This document shows, one piece after another, positions 39,966 to 48,036 of a stretch of DNA of 48,036 bases (the first letter of the stretch is position 1; each line of letters opens with the position of its first letter). A program made the position numbers and the translations under genes. This stretch comes from an uncultured Lachnospiraceae bacterium (GTDB taxonomy: Bacteria; Bacillota; Clostridia; Lachnospirales; Lachnospiraceae): assembly GCA_947648875.1 (NCBI GenBank), contig CANSPM010000029.1, positions 1 through 48,036 on the forward strand, in the 5' to 3' direction. The notes below the pieces were generated by a model. It searched no databases. It was not told the DNA's origin and was given only the letters and a program-made list of their open reading frames with translations.

Positions 39966-42566
39966 TTACAGGTTCCCCCCGGAAAATCGTCCCGTAGCCC
40001 CCCTGTGGGGAGGCCTGCTTTCATTGTCTTCCGTGACAGGGACGACAGTGCCCTTGGGGGGAACCTCTTCCTTCCCGGACCCGGTCTGCCCGTCCTGGCT
40101 GTGCGCAGTCTCGTCCGTGATAGTCACGTCCATTCCCGGACCGTTGTTTCCACTGGGAGCGCCCCCCGAAATGTTCCCGAAGTTCTCCCCTCTTTGTTCG
40201 CCCGTCAGTCTATTCGAAGCGCCTCCGTTCTGACCGCTTGCAGGACTGCCTCCAGCGTTCGCCTCCTTTGGGCCACTTGCAGGGCTGTTCTCAGCGTTCA
40301 CCCCATTTTGGCCGCTTGCAGGGCTGTTCTCAGCGTTCACCCCATTTTGGCCGCTTGCAGGGCTGTTCTCAGCATTCACCCCATTTGGGCCGCTTGCAGG
40401 GCCGCCTTCAACGTTCACCTCTTTTTGGCCGTTTGCAGGACTACTCTCAGCGTCCGCCTCTTTTTGGCCGTTTGCAGGGCTGTCCTCAGCGTTCGCCTCT
40501 TTTGGGCCGTTTGCAGGGCTGTTCTCAGCGTTCGCCTCTTTTTGGCCGTTTGCAGGGCTGTTCTGACCACCGGTAGCCTGCCCCGTCTCCCGGGACTCTT
40601 CTCCCGGGTCAGGCAATCCTTTCTCCCGGCGGAAAATCTCCATGAACTCCTTGCCCGTGATAGTCTCCTTCTCAATCAGGTACTCCGCCAGCTTATCCAT
40701 AAGCTCCCTGTTTTCACGTAGCAAGGCCTTCGCCTTCTCATAACTTTCCTTCAGGATTGCCACCACCTCCGCGTCGATTTCCGCCTCGGTGGCATCGCTA
40801 CAGTTCAGGGTCGCGGCGCTGTCCAAATATTTATTCTGCATGGAGGCCAGTCCGATGAGACCGAACTTCTTGCTCATGCCGTACTCCGTCACCATGGCCT
40901 TGGCAATGCCTGTGGCCTTCTCAATGTCGTTGGCCGCGCCCGTGGTCACGGTTTCAAATACAATCTCCTCCGCCGCCCGACCGCCTACCAGACTCACCAG
41001 CATATCCCGCAGTTCCGCCTCGGTGTTCAGATATTTTTCCTCCTCGGGCACGTGCATTACATACCCAAGGGCTCCCATAGTGCGAGGCACAATGGTGATC
41101 TTCTGTACCGGCTCGGAATTTTTTTGCAAAGCGCTGATCAGCGCATGCCCCACCTCATGGTAGGACACAATACGCCTCTCCTCCTTGCTCATAATGCGGT
41201 CCTTTTTCTCCTTGCCCACCAGCACCTGCTCCACCGCGTTGAACAGATCCTTCTGACATACATACTCCCGATTCTCTTTGACTGCATTGATGGCAGCCTC
41301 ATTGATCATATTGGCCAGATCGGAGCCCACGGCCCCACTGGTGGCCAGAGCGATGGCATCCAGGTCCACCGTCTCGTCCATCTTTACATCCTTGGCATGT
41401 ACTTTCAGGATATCCACCCGACCTTTCAGGTCCGGCTTATCCACAATGATCCGCCGGTCAAAACGACCGGGACGCAGCAGGGCCTTATCCAGAATCTCCG
41501 GGCGGTTGGTTGCGGCCAGAATCAGAATCCCCTTGGAACTGTCAAAACCGTCCATCTCCGACAGCAGCTGGTTCAGAGTCTGCTCTCTCTCTTCATTGCC
41601 GCCGCCGTACTTGGAGTCACGACTGCGGCCAATGGCGTCTATCTCATCTATAAATATAATACAGGGGGCGTTCTTTGTCGCCTCCTTAAACAAATCGCGC
41701 ACCCGGCTGGCACCCACGCCCACATACAGCTCAATAAAGTCGGAACCCGTCAGGGAGAAAAAAGGCACATGGGCCTCACCGGCCACTGCTTTTGCCAGCA
41801 GGGTCTTACCCGTTCCGGGAGGACCCACCAGCAACGCACCCTTGGGCAGCTTGGCGCCGATCTTGGCATATCTGCCCGGATTGTGCAGGAAATCCACCAC
41901 CTCCACCAGGGATTCCTTGGCTTCATCCTCACCGGCCACATCCGCGAAAGTCACGCCGGTCTCCTTCTGTACATAAACCTTGGCATTACTCTTGCCCACG
42001 CCCATGGGGCCGCCGCTGCCCCCCATCCTGCGAAACAAAAAGCCCAGCAAAATCCACATCAGCACCAGAGGAAGCACCAGCGTCATCAGGATCTGCATGA
42101 TCCATTCGCCCACACTGGTGGAGATGCCATAGACCTCCACTCCATGCTCCAGAGCTCTCTGGGTGACGGTCTCCGTATTTTCAATCTGCAAGGTCTGATA
42201 CTCGATCTTAATCGGCTTCATGCTGTAAAAATCGTACAGCTTGGGCGCCTGGTCATCCACCACGCCGTCCTTCAGTGTAAAACTGACGGTCTCCCCGCTT
42301 AATTTAACGGATTCAATCTCATCTGCCTCCATCCTTTCCACAAATGTGGAGTAGGGCACTTCCATCACATCGCCGCTCTTCCCAAAAAAGAACGTCCACA
42401 ACATGGCCACCAGAAGCAGACTCATTAACACAAAGATCAAAATCACCATTACGCTGGGACGCTGGGGCTTCTGGCCGTTGTTCCCGCCGCCGTTTCCTCC
42501 GGGGCCCGTGTTGTCGCCTCCGCCGCCCGTGCCGTTGCTATTATAATTCTCCATCTGATTACCCAT
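39966..42566 (-). CDS. ftsH: FtsH, membrane-bound ATP-dependent zinc protease with a long repeat tail
   Basis: 866 aa, about 200 longer than usual. Two membrane segments (about 38-60 and 155-178) flank an outer domain. AAA module: Walker A GPPGTGKT at about 246-253, Walker B IIFIDEIDAIG, second region of homology ATNRPEILDKALLRPGRFDR. Protease HEVGH at about 468-472, with the third zinc ligand expected in the later helix region. The N-terminus is Asn/Gly-rich. After the core (to about residue 660) comes a tail with about nine 13-residue repeats (NSPANGQKEANAE type) and a final Gly/Asn/Pro-rich stretch, all likely disordered. AAGGAAA lies before the ATG; own promoter upstream. HflK and HflC in this window are probably its regulators. 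Confidence 0.95.
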   Translation of the reverse strand: MGNQMENYNSNGTGGGGDNTGPGGNGGGNNGQKPQRPSVMVILIFVLMSLLLVAMLWTFFFGKSGDVMEVPYSTFVERMEADEIESVKLSGETVSFTLKDGVVDDQAPKLYDFYSMKPIKIEYQTLQIENTETVTQRALEHGVEVYGISTSVGEWIMQILMTLVLPLVLMWILLGFLFRRMGGSGGPMGVGKSNAKVYVQKETGVTFADVAGEDEAKESLVEVVDFLHNPGRYAKIGAKLPKGALLVGPPGTGKTLLAKAVAGEAHVPFFSLTGSDFIELYVGVGASRVRDLFKEATKNAPCIIFIDEIDAIGRSRDSKYGGGNEEREQTLNQLLSEMDGFDSSKGILILAATNRPEILDKALLRPGRFDRRIIVDKPDLKGRVDILKVHAKDVKMDETVDLDAIALATSGAVGSDLANMINEAAINAVKENREYVCQKDLFNAVEQVLVGKEKKDRIMSKEERRIVSYHEVGHALISALQKNSEPVQKITIVPRTMGALGYVMHVPEEEKYLNTEAELRDMLVSLVGGRAAEEIVFETVTTGAANDIEKATGIAKAMVTEYGMSKKFGLIGLASMQNKYLDSAATLNCSDATEAEIDAEVVAILKESYEKAKALLRENRELMDKLAEYLIEKETITGKEFMEIFRREKGLPDPGEESRETGQATGGQNSPANGQKEANAENSPANGPKEANAEDSPANGQKEADAESSPANGQKEVNVEGGPASGPNGVNAENSPASGQNGVNAENSPASGQNGVNAENSPASGPKEANAGGSPASGQNGGASNRLTGEQRGENFGNISGGAPSGNNGPGMDVTITDETAHSQDGQTGSGKEEVPPKGTVVPVTEDNESRPPHRGATGRFSGGNL
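40231..40565 (-). repeat. 39-bp tandem repeats in the ftsH tail
   Basis: About eight to nine units of 39 bp, for example GGGCTGTTCTCAGCGTTC then ACCCCATTTTGGCCGCTTGC on the plus strand, with GTTCGCC/TCCGCC variants. In the protein they read SPASGQNGVNAEN or SPANGQKEANAEN, in frame throughout. Neighbouring units around 40280-40380 are nearly identical, so recent expansion is likely. Confidence 0.9.
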
Positions 42567-42657
42567 AATTTCCTTTCTATATTAAGTTCCCTGTCTGCGT
42601 CCAGGACCATTATTCGATAATTCTGACGCCTGGGGAGTCTGAATCCATATGCATTCT

Positions 42658-42686
42658 ATTATAGAGATTCCCAAAACATAAATCAA
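42658..42686 (-). promoter_or_regulatory. Promoter of ftsH
   Basis: Minus strand TTGATT (42686-42681) and TATAAT (42663-42658) with 17-nt spacing. Confidence 0.8.
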
Positions 42687-42731
42687 TAGTCGATCTCTAA
42701 AAGATTTATAAAGATTTCCAGCATGTATATC

Positions 42732-42760
42732 TTGATTTTACCGCCTGTTTTTTGTAAAAT
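42732..42760 (+). promoter_or_regulatory. Promoter of the DUF1846 gene
   Basis: TTGATT at 42732-42737 and TAAAAT at 42755-42760 with 17-nt spacing. Confidence 0.7.
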
Positions 42761-42879
42761 AAAAAGAGTTGGGTATCGCCTGTCCGATTCTTTTAGCGGA
42801 AAAATACGTCAAAACGTATATGTATTATAAACTACAGTTGTGTTCTTTTTGTGAAAAGGCACAGACTTTGGGGAGGTAA

Positions 42880-44373
42880 ATGGAACAAATGAGTAAAATC
42901 GGTTTCGATCACGACAAATATCTGAAAATGCAGTCGGAAAAAATCCGGGAGCGAATTGCCGCTTTCGGCGGAAAACTCTATCTGGAGTTTGGGGGCAAAC
43001 TCTTTGATGACACCCATGCCTCCAGAGTGCTTCCCGGCTTCAAGCCCGACAGCAAAATCGACATGCTGGCCCAGCTTCGGGACCACGCGGAGATCGTCAT
43101 CGTGATCAACGCGGCGGATATTGAAAAAAATAAGGTGCGCTCCGATCTGGGCATCACCTATGATGTGGACGTGCTCCGTCTGATCGACGCGTTTCGCGGG
43201 TATGGCCTGTACGTGGGCAGTGTGTGTCTGACCCGTTTCGCGGAGCAGCCCATCGCCGTGGCCTACCAGAAAAAACTGGAATCGCTGGGCATGAAAGTAT
43301 ACCGCCACTATTCCATTTCCGGCTACCCCTCCAACATCCCGCTGATCGTCAGCGACGATGGCTATGGGCGCAACGAATATATTGAGACCTCCCGGGAGCT
43401 GGTGGTAGTCACTGCCCCCGGTCCCGGCAGCGGCAAGATGGCCACCTGCCTGTCCCAGCTCTACCATGAACACAAGCGGGGTATTAAAGCCGGTTACGCA
43501 AAATATGAGACTTTCCCCATCTGGAACCTGGCCCTGAAACATCCGGTGAACCTGGCCTATGAAGCGGCTACCGCCGACCTGAATGATGTGAATATGATCG
43601 ATCCCTTTCATCTGGAAGCCTATGGGGAAACCACCATCAATTATAACCGGGACGTGGAGATTTTTCCGGTACTCAGCGCCATGTTTGAAAAAATTATGGG
43701 GGAATCCCCCTACAAGTCTCCCACTGACATGGGCGTAAATATGGCCGGCCTGTGCATTGTGGACGATGAGGTCTGCCGGGAGGCTTCCTGTCAGGAAATT
43801 ATCCGGAGATATTACAATACCATGTGTGAAAAACGTCAGGGCAGCGCGGATGACGATCAGATTCTGAAGCTGGAACTGTTGATGAAACAGGCCGGTATCA
43901 CGGTGGACAGCCGCCCGGTAGTCAGCGCCGCCAAGGTCAAGGCGGCCGCCACCGGAAAACCTGCCACCGCCATCCAGCTGCCGGACGGACGAATCATCAC
44001 CGGCAAGACCAGTGAACTTCTGGGAGCTTCCTCCGCCATGCTGCTCAACGCACTGAAAGTGCTGGCGGATATTCCCGATGAGATACAATTGATTTCCCCC
44101 AGCACCATAGGCCCCATTCAGGAGTTGAAAATCGGGCACCTGGGCAACCGCAATCCCCGACTGCACACCGATGAACTTCTCATTGCTCTGTCCATCTGCG
44201 CCTCCACGGACGAGACGGCGGGACAGGCCATCCGCCAACTCCAGAATCTGCGGGGTTCCGAGGTACATTCCAGTGTTATTCTGTCCCAGGTGGACAAGAA
44301 TGTGCTTCGCAAGCTGGGTGTCAACTTAACCTGTGAGCCGGCGTATGAGTCCAACGGGCTGTACCACAACTGA
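42880..44373 (+). CDS. DUF1846 family protein
   Basis: 497 aa, the usual length of DUF1846 proteins, which are common in Clostridia and have been solved structurally, but whose function is not settled. Conserved parts: FDHDKYLKMQSEKIRERI, KLYLEFGGKLFDDTHASRVL, and a P-loop-like VVTAPGPGSGKMATCLSQLY. The C-terminal part has TGKTSELLGASSAMLLNALK and ends with many conserved charged residues. The P-loop suggests nucleotide binding. Cytoplasmic. GGGAGG at 42871-42876 is 3 nt before the ATG at 42880 and 12 nt before one at 42889, so either start is possible. Stands alone, convergent with the YitT gene. Confidence 0.93.
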   Translation: MEQMSKIGFDHDKYLKMQSEKIRERIAAFGGKLYLEFGGKLFDDTHASRVLPGFKPDSKIDMLAQLRDHAEIVIVINAADIEKNKVRSDLGITYDVDVLRLIDAFRGYGLYVGSVCLTRFAEQPIAVAYQKKLESLGMKVYRHYSISGYPSNIPLIVSDDGYGRNEYIETSRELVVVTAPGPGSGKMATCLSQLYHEHKRGIKAGYAKYETFPIWNLALKHPVNLAYEAATADLNDVNMIDPFHLEAYGETTINYNRDVEIFPVLSAMFEKIMGESPYKSPTDMGVNMAGLCIVDDEVCREASCQEIIRRYYNTMCEKRQGSADDDQILKLELLMKQAGITVDSRPVVSAAKVKAAATGKPATAIQLPDGRIITGKTSELLGASSAMLLNALKVLADIPDEIQLISPSTIGPIQELKIGHLGNRNPRLHTDELLIALSICASTDETAGQAIRQLQNLRGSEVHSSVILSQVDKNVLRKLGVNLTCEPAYESNGLYHN

Positions 44374-44429
44374 GAGCAAAGCACTGCCTGATTCTCGTAA
44401 ACCGTATAACCGGTTTCCGGATAATATGC

Positions 44430-44484
44430 GGACCGGCGCTTTATGTCAGAACGTTCGAAACAACCTGAAACAAAGCGTCGGTCC
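44430..44484. terminator. Inverted repeat between convergent genes, probable terminator
   Basis: GGACCGGCGCTTT (44430-44442) and AAAGCGTCGGTCC (44472-44484) pair at 12 of 13 bases. It ends the DUF1846 and/or the YitT transcripts. Confidence 0.6.
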
Positions 44485-44551
44485 ACGCGCCTCTTAAACT
44501 CGGAAAGACTCCCTGGCCTGTGAGGCGTCTCGTGCCCCACCATCTTCTGTA

Positions 44552-45439
44552 CTACAATTTTTTCAGATAGTTTCCCTCCACATGTACGCCCTCGTTAATC
44601 ACTATAAAAGCCTGGGGATCGTGTTTATGGACAATGGCTTTGAGCTGGTGCACCTCATATTTTGACATCATAATGTACAGAATATGGGACTCCTCATGCG
44701 TGTACGCACCCACGGTCTTCCATTTGGTGATGCCCCGGCCCAGTTCTGAGAACACTTCCCTCTCCAGCTCCTGAGAACTGATCTTGGTAATCACGTTCAC
44801 TTCCACATTGATGTTCTGGGCGTGCAGCCTGTCAATCGCCACAGAGTATACCGCAGCGTTGATCACGGAATACAGAGCCGTCTCCACGTCAAAAAGGAAA
44901 AGACAGGCGCTGTACAACACCAGATTCATCATCAGGTTGACTCTGCCCACGCTGAAATCCTGTCTCCATTTCACCAGAATTACCCCCACTATATCCATGC
45001 CCCCGCCGGAGGATCCCATACGCAACAGAACTCCCACGCCCGCGCCGCACATAATTCCACCGATCACGCTGGCCAGCATGGGATCTTCTACAATAGGAGT
45101 TACCGGTATGACGGCCATACCGCCTGACATCACTGTCACGCAGAGCAGTGTTTTCAGAAGGAATTTTTTGCCCATTTTCCGATAGCCGATAACAAAAATC
45201 GGTATATTAATGATATAGTAGATAATACCGGCGATATCCACATTGCCAATGGGCAGATGCGCATAGTCCACCAACAGCGTTCGGACCACCTGGCACAGAC
45301 CCATGATGCCGCTGCTGTACAGCCCCGAAGGTACGATAAAAAGGTTGGTCCCCACGGCATAGATCGCCGCCCCCAGCATTGCAAGCAAAGTACGCCTGCC
45401 CTCGTATAACAGCAGGCGCTTATCCTTTAAAATATTCAT
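44552..45439 (-). CDS. YitT family membrane protein (DUF161/DUF2179)
   Basis: 295 aa. Five or so membrane segments in the N-terminal 200 residues (MLGAAIYAVGTNLFIVPSGL, GLCQVVRTLLVDYAHLPIGN, GGMDIVGVILVKWR), then a soluble C-terminal domain with VNVITKISSQELEREVFSEL and HKHDPQAFIVINEGVHVEGN. Function of the family is unknown. The ATG at 45439 is chosen because AAGGGG lies 6 nt before it; the listed upstream ATGs at 45457 and 45445 overlap or precede that site. Confidence 0.9.
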   Translation of the reverse strand: MNILKDKRLLLYEGRRTLLAMLGAAIYAVGTNLFIVPSGLYSSGIMGLCQVVRTLLVDYAHLPIGNVDIAGIIYYIINIPIFVIGYRKMGKKFLLKTLLCVTVMSGGMAVIPVTPIVEDPMLASVIGGIMCGAGVGVLLRMGSSGGGMDIVGVILVKWRQDFSVGRVNLMMNLVLYSACLFLFDVETALYSVINAAVYSVAIDRLHAQNINVEVNVITKISSQELEREVFSELGRGITKWKTVGAYTHEESHILYIMMSKYEVHQLKAIVHKHDPQAFIVINEGVHVEGNYLKKL

Positions 45440-45512
45440 CTCCATCCCCTTGTACATGGCGAGTTTACATCTTTACGGCATTTCACGCAAATCTTCGGAA
45501 CAGGATACCGTT

Positions 45513-45824
45513 TCAGATATATGCCCTGATCTTCTCCTCCAGGTCTGCCGCAGACATGCCCCCCACATAGGTAGCCGCCGGCTGTCCGTTCTGGAAGAAA
45601 ATAAAGGTAGGAATATTCCTGACACGATATTTGTCAGAAATCTCCATGGCCTCCTCCACATTCAGTTTACCAATCTTAATCTGCCCCTCATATTTCTCAG
45701 CCATGCGCTCCACCAACGGGGCCATCATCTTGCAGGGAGCGCACCAGTCGGCATAAAAATCCACCAATACCGTACCCTGTGCCTGCAATACCTCTGTCTC
45801 AAAATTTTCCGCTGTAAACTTCAT
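45513..45824 (-). CDS. trxA: Thioredoxin with WCAPC active site
   Basis: 103 aa. Thioredoxin fold with active site VDFYADWCAPCKMMAPLVE (Ala in place of the usual Gly between the cysteines), the cis-Pro in VRNIPTFIFF, and YVGGMSAADLEEKI at the end. It reduces disulfides in the cytoplasm. GAGGAGG lies 8 nt before the ATG at 45824; an in-frame ATG further upstream (45887) is unlikely. The WCAPC variant may shift redox potential. Confidence 0.94.
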   Translation of the reverse strand: MKFTAENFETEVLQAQGTVLVDFYADWCAPCKMMAPLVERMAEKYEGQIKIGKLNVEEAMEISDKYRVRNIPTFIFFQNGQPAATYVGGMSAADLEEKIRAYI

Positions 45825-45988
45825 ATTGTTGTCCTCCTCTGACATATATTTGTTTTTTGTACACACATTTACATCCAATCTCCCCATAACAGTTTATGCA
45901 GCTACACCATGCCATCTGCCATACTGTCCGGTTCCGGAGAAAGCCGCCATAGATCAGCTACAGATCATATGCCCGAAAATAGGTCCGG

Positions 45989-46999
45989 CTAATGATATAA
46001 ATATGTATTGAGCAACTGTTCTACGCCGGACTCTTCCTGTGGCGCTTCGGGATCTTTATTTGTCATCACAACGGCTACGGAATCGACCTTAAGGTCCATC
46101 TTCAACATGCATTGTCCGTTTTCTCCCCAGCCGTTGGAGACAATAACATCCTCTCCCTGCTTAAACAACCCTAATCCCACCCAGGGAAAGTTCTCAGGCG
46201 ATTTTGTCATTTCCCTTGCGGAATCCTGACATAAAACGCGGCCATGTCCATGAAGGGAATCCACAAAATCCTTTGCGATTGTCAGAAGTTCTCCCGGCGG
46301 GGTCCAGAGTCCGGATGCCGCAAGATCCGGGCATACCGGATATTTCCCCTCAATCGGGGAATCATCCCCCTTATATCCTGTGGCCATTTTCCCCTTTTGA
46401 GCGCAGGTCGTCATATACTCCCGTGTTCCAAAGAAAATGTCTTTCAATCCCAGTTTGTCAAATACCAGCTCCCTTGCCAGATCCGCAAAGCCCTTTCCGG
46501 AAACATCTTCAAGCAATAACTGTAACACGCAAAATCCCGCGTCCGAATATTCAAATACCGTTCCCGGAGTCCGTTCCACAACTGTAGGGCGATTATTATA
46601 AGCTGTTGTGCCCTCTAAAATGTCCACCACGCCAATGGCTTTATGGGTAATCCGATGCCCGTAAAATCCGTCTTCCCCATCCAGGATTCCGGCTGTATGG
46701 CATAACAGACACCGGATAGAGACATGACTTTCATCCCCGTTTAAATCCCGGAGTTTCCACCCCACCAAATAGGAATTGACAGGCTTGTCAAGTTCTATTA
46801 TCCCCTGTTCCGTCAGCTTCATGACACATATGGCAGTGATGAACTTGGAAATGGAACAGGCAGGGAAAACAGTCCCTTCCTCCACTCTTATTTCATTCTC
46901 CCTATCCGAAAAACCGTAAGATTCATACTTTATCTCTCCCGTTGGTCCAACGCAGGCACAGCTGACTCCAGGAAATCCTTTTATAATGTCCTCAACCAT
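45989..46999 (-). CDS. Serine beta-lactamase-like hydrolase (class C / esterase type)
   Basis: 336 aa. Catalytic SxxK is SISK in VFPACSISKFITA, the tyrosine motif is YSD in FEYSDAGFCVLQLL, and a GWGENG segment stands at the third (KTG/HxG) motif. GTVFPA and CLLCHTAGILDGEDG are typical of the family. There is no signal peptide (starts MVEDIIKGFPGVS), so it is cytoplasmic and more likely an esterase or peptidase than a resistance enzyme. GAGG lies 7 nt before the ATG at 46999. The trmB stop is 49 nt upstream on the same strand. Confidence 0.85.
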   Translation of the reverse strand: MVEDIIKGFPGVSCACVGPTGEIKYESYGFSDRENEIRVEEGTVFPACSISKFITAICVMKLTEQGIIELDKPVNSYLVGWKLRDLNGDESHVSIRCLLCHTAGILDGEDGFYGHRITHKAIGVVDILEGTTAYNNRPTVVERTPGTVFEYSDAGFCVLQLLLEDVSGKGFADLARELVFDKLGLKDIFFGTREYMTTCAQKGKMATGYKGDDSPIEGKYPVCPDLAASGLWTPPGELLTIAKDFVDSLHGHGRVLCQDSAREMTKSPENFPWVGLGLFKQGEDVIVSNGWGENGQCMLKMDLKVDSVAVVMTNKDPEAPQEESGVEQLLNTYLYH

Positions 47000-47048
47000 A
47001 CAATAACCTCGCAATTCTCAGATGGGCAATAATGTAATGCCATAATGC

Positions 47049-47693
47049 TTATTTTTCCCGGTAAATAATATATTTATAAATGGGATTGCCCATGGCGGAA
47101 AATTTCTCCTCATACTCCGTCATCACATTGCCCTCCATCAACGCCTTATCCTTGTGCAGATCCCGGGTGATCACATGCGCCCTCCAGCCCGCGGGAGCCA
47201 GTTCCTCCACCGCAAATTCAAACAGATTTCGGTTATCCGTCTTAAATTCCAGCCATCCCTGAGCCTCCAGAATCTCATCGTATCTGGCCAGAAACTGCCT
47301 GGAAGGAAGCCTGCGCCTGGCATGTCTGTCCTTGGGCCAGGGATCGGAAAAGTTCAGATATATGCGGCCCACTTCACCGGGGGCAAACACCTCCGTGATC
47401 TCTTCCGCTTCCATTCGAATAAATCTCAGATTGGGAAGTTCCTCCTCCTCCATCTTCTGAATGGCCCGCAGCAACACACTGGAATATTTCTCAATGCCTA
47501 CATAATTGATCTCCGGGTGCAAGCGGGCCATGGTGTGAATAAATTTCCCTTTTCCCATACCGATCTCAATGTGAATCGGGTGGGTATTTTCAAACAGTTC
47601 CGACCATTTCCCCCGACATTCTCTCTCCTCATGCACCACATAGGCGCTGGCGGCAATCGCCTCGCGGGAACCTGTTATGTTTCGAAGTCGCAT
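47049..47693 (-). CDS. trmB: TrmB, tRNA (guanine-46-N7)-methyltransferase
   Basis: 214 aa, normal length. SAM motif IEIGMGKGKFI, then NYVGIEKYSSVLLRAIQKME, the hallmark YLNFSDPWPKDRHARRRL, and FKTDNRNLFEFAVEEL. It makes m7G46 in tRNA variable loops. It begins 2 nt after the stop of the repeat-protein gene, so the two may be co-transcribed. Confidence 0.95.
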   Translation of the reverse strand: MRLRNITGSREAIAASAYVVHEERECRGKWSELFENTHPIHIEIGMGKGKFIHTMARLHPEINYVGIEKYSSVLLRAIQKMEEEELPNLRFIRMEAEEITEVFAPGEVGRIYLNFSDPWPKDRHARRRLPSRQFLARYDEILEAQGWLEFKTDNRNLFEFAVEELAPAGWRAHVITRDLHKDKALMEGNVMTEYEEKFSAMGNPIYKYIIYREK

Positions 47694-47695
47694 AT

Positions 47696-48036
47696 CTATT
47701 TATCCTCCGGCCTTTCATAAAACATCTCTTCCTCCGGCAGTTCATGCAGTTGACGGTAACCCGGCTGCTGGTTTACCCCCTGTCTCCTGCGCAGCAGCCT
47801 GCGGCGGGCCTCCCTGACCTCCTGCCGGTGCAGGCTAAAGAAGCCCGGTCCCGTTTTTTCCTTCTGCTCCCGGCGATGCTGTCTGCGGCGGGCTTCCTTC
47901 ACCTCCTGCCCAAGCAGCTGACGATAGCCCGGACCCGGTTTCTCCTCATAGTCCCGGCGATGCTGCCTGCGGCGGGCTTCTTTCACCTCCTGCCCAAGCA
48001 GCTGACGATAGCCCGGACCCGGTTTCTCCTCATAGT
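47696..48036 (-). CDS. Basic tandem-repeat protein, 5' end beyond the window
   Basis: The open frame continues past the window edge; the visible 112 residues consist of 28-residue repeats (YEEKPGPGYRQLLGQEVKEA, RRRQHRRD), two near-identical copies and one diverged copy (EKTGPGFFSLHRQEVREARR), then a last partial unit and the end LPEEEMFYERPEDK. An internal ATG at 47986 could be mistaken for the start. Very Arg/Glu/Gln-rich with no membrane segment; probably alternating helices and turns, possibly RNA-binding or disordered. Function unknown. Located directly before trmB. Confidence 0.75.
   Translation of the reverse strand, partial: YEEKPGPGYRQLLGQEVKEARRRQHRRDYEEKPGPGYRQLLGQEVKEARRRQHRREQKEKTGPGFFSLHRQEVREARRRLLRRRQGVNQQPGYRQLHELPEEEMFYERPEDK
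47785..48036 (-). repeat. 84-bp tandem repeats
   Basis: The unit CTCCTCATAGTCCCGGCGAT... recurs after exactly 84 bp (47941 and 48025), with the third copy more diverged. The number of copies beyond the window is unknown. Confidence 0.85.

Larger units (their letters stand above)
42567..42879. other. Divergent promoter region of ftsH and the DUF1846 gene
   Basis: No gene. Contains the two promoters listed separately, whose -35 boxes are about 45 nt apart, and leaders of about 85 and 115 nt. Nothing else is seen. Confidence 0.6.

Noticed and set aside
40231..40565. CRISPR array
   Set aside because: The repeats are contiguous, in frame with ftsH and have no spacers.
39039..40721. Long plus-strand ORF of 560 codons opposite uvrC and ftsH
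   Set aside because: It is antisense to two certain genes, and its repeats (such as LAACRAVLSVHP) are only the other strand of the FtsH repeat region.
1..48036. tRNA, rRNA or complete insertion sequence
   Set aside because: No cloverleaf with conserved arms, no rRNA sequence and no transposase motif was found on reading both strands.

Overview
The window looks like a chromosomal segment of a Gram-positive anaerobe of the class Clostridia, most likely Lachnospiraceae. The basis is the gene set: a BceRSAB-type module, HPr kinase with a Crh-like HPr paralogue, WhiA, RapZ, a class II aldolase, DUF1846 and YitT. Strong AGGAGG ribosome sites, GTG and TTG starts and TTGnnn-17-TATAAT promoters agree with this. 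The species cannot be fixed from the sequence alone. No rRNA, tRNA, CRISPR array or complete insertion sequence was seen.

Layout. 1-700: a minus-strand gene cut by the window edge, carrying a duplicated, frame-shifted segment. 970-6070: a response regulator, histidine kinase, ABC ATPase and FtsX-type permease in the manner of bacitracin/lantibiotic detoxification modules. 6150-9700: AT-rich accessory DNA with small orphan ORFs and a divergent methionyl-tRNA synthetase, preceded by a promoter, a Met-rich 30-codon ORF, a terminator and a second overlapping small ORF. 10000-13900: a heterodimeric ABC exporter behind a possible attenuator; its two genes are separated by two copies of a small palindromic repeat whose third, inverted copy lies before the 3092 ABC gene. 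14000-15900: an RlmM/FtsJ-like methyltransferase between two small helical ORFs, one of them interrupted. 16300-18500: hflK-hflC. 18800-22170: MATE transporter, a two-part acetyltransferase and a cyclophilin. 22360-24910: a small secreted protein overlapping a large solute-binding lipoprotein.

25100-30600 is an AT-rich defence-like island. It holds a SUKH immunity-gene remnant, a frameshifted DUF4062 gene, a structured non-coding stretch, and a tightly coupled pair of a large ABC-type ATPase (886 aa with about 420 unassigned N-terminal residues) and a zinc-ribbon HNH nuclease. The pair resembles Septu (PtuA/PtuB) in logic but not in ATPase architecture. It is the best candidate here for an undescribed system.

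30700-48036 is core chromosome: fba, then a long minus-strand run ftsH-uvrC-hprK-ROK kinase-murB-rapZ-whiA-crh-dagK. HprK and the Crh-like protein (Glu in place of the PTS histidine, regulatory Ser kept) would connect carbon status to envelope and division genes. FtsH carries an unusual 13-residue-repeat tail; its usual partners HflK and HflC are encoded 22 kb away. The window ends with DUF1846, YitT, thioredoxin, a serine hydrolase, trmB and a gene made of 84-bp tandem repeats that runs off the edge.
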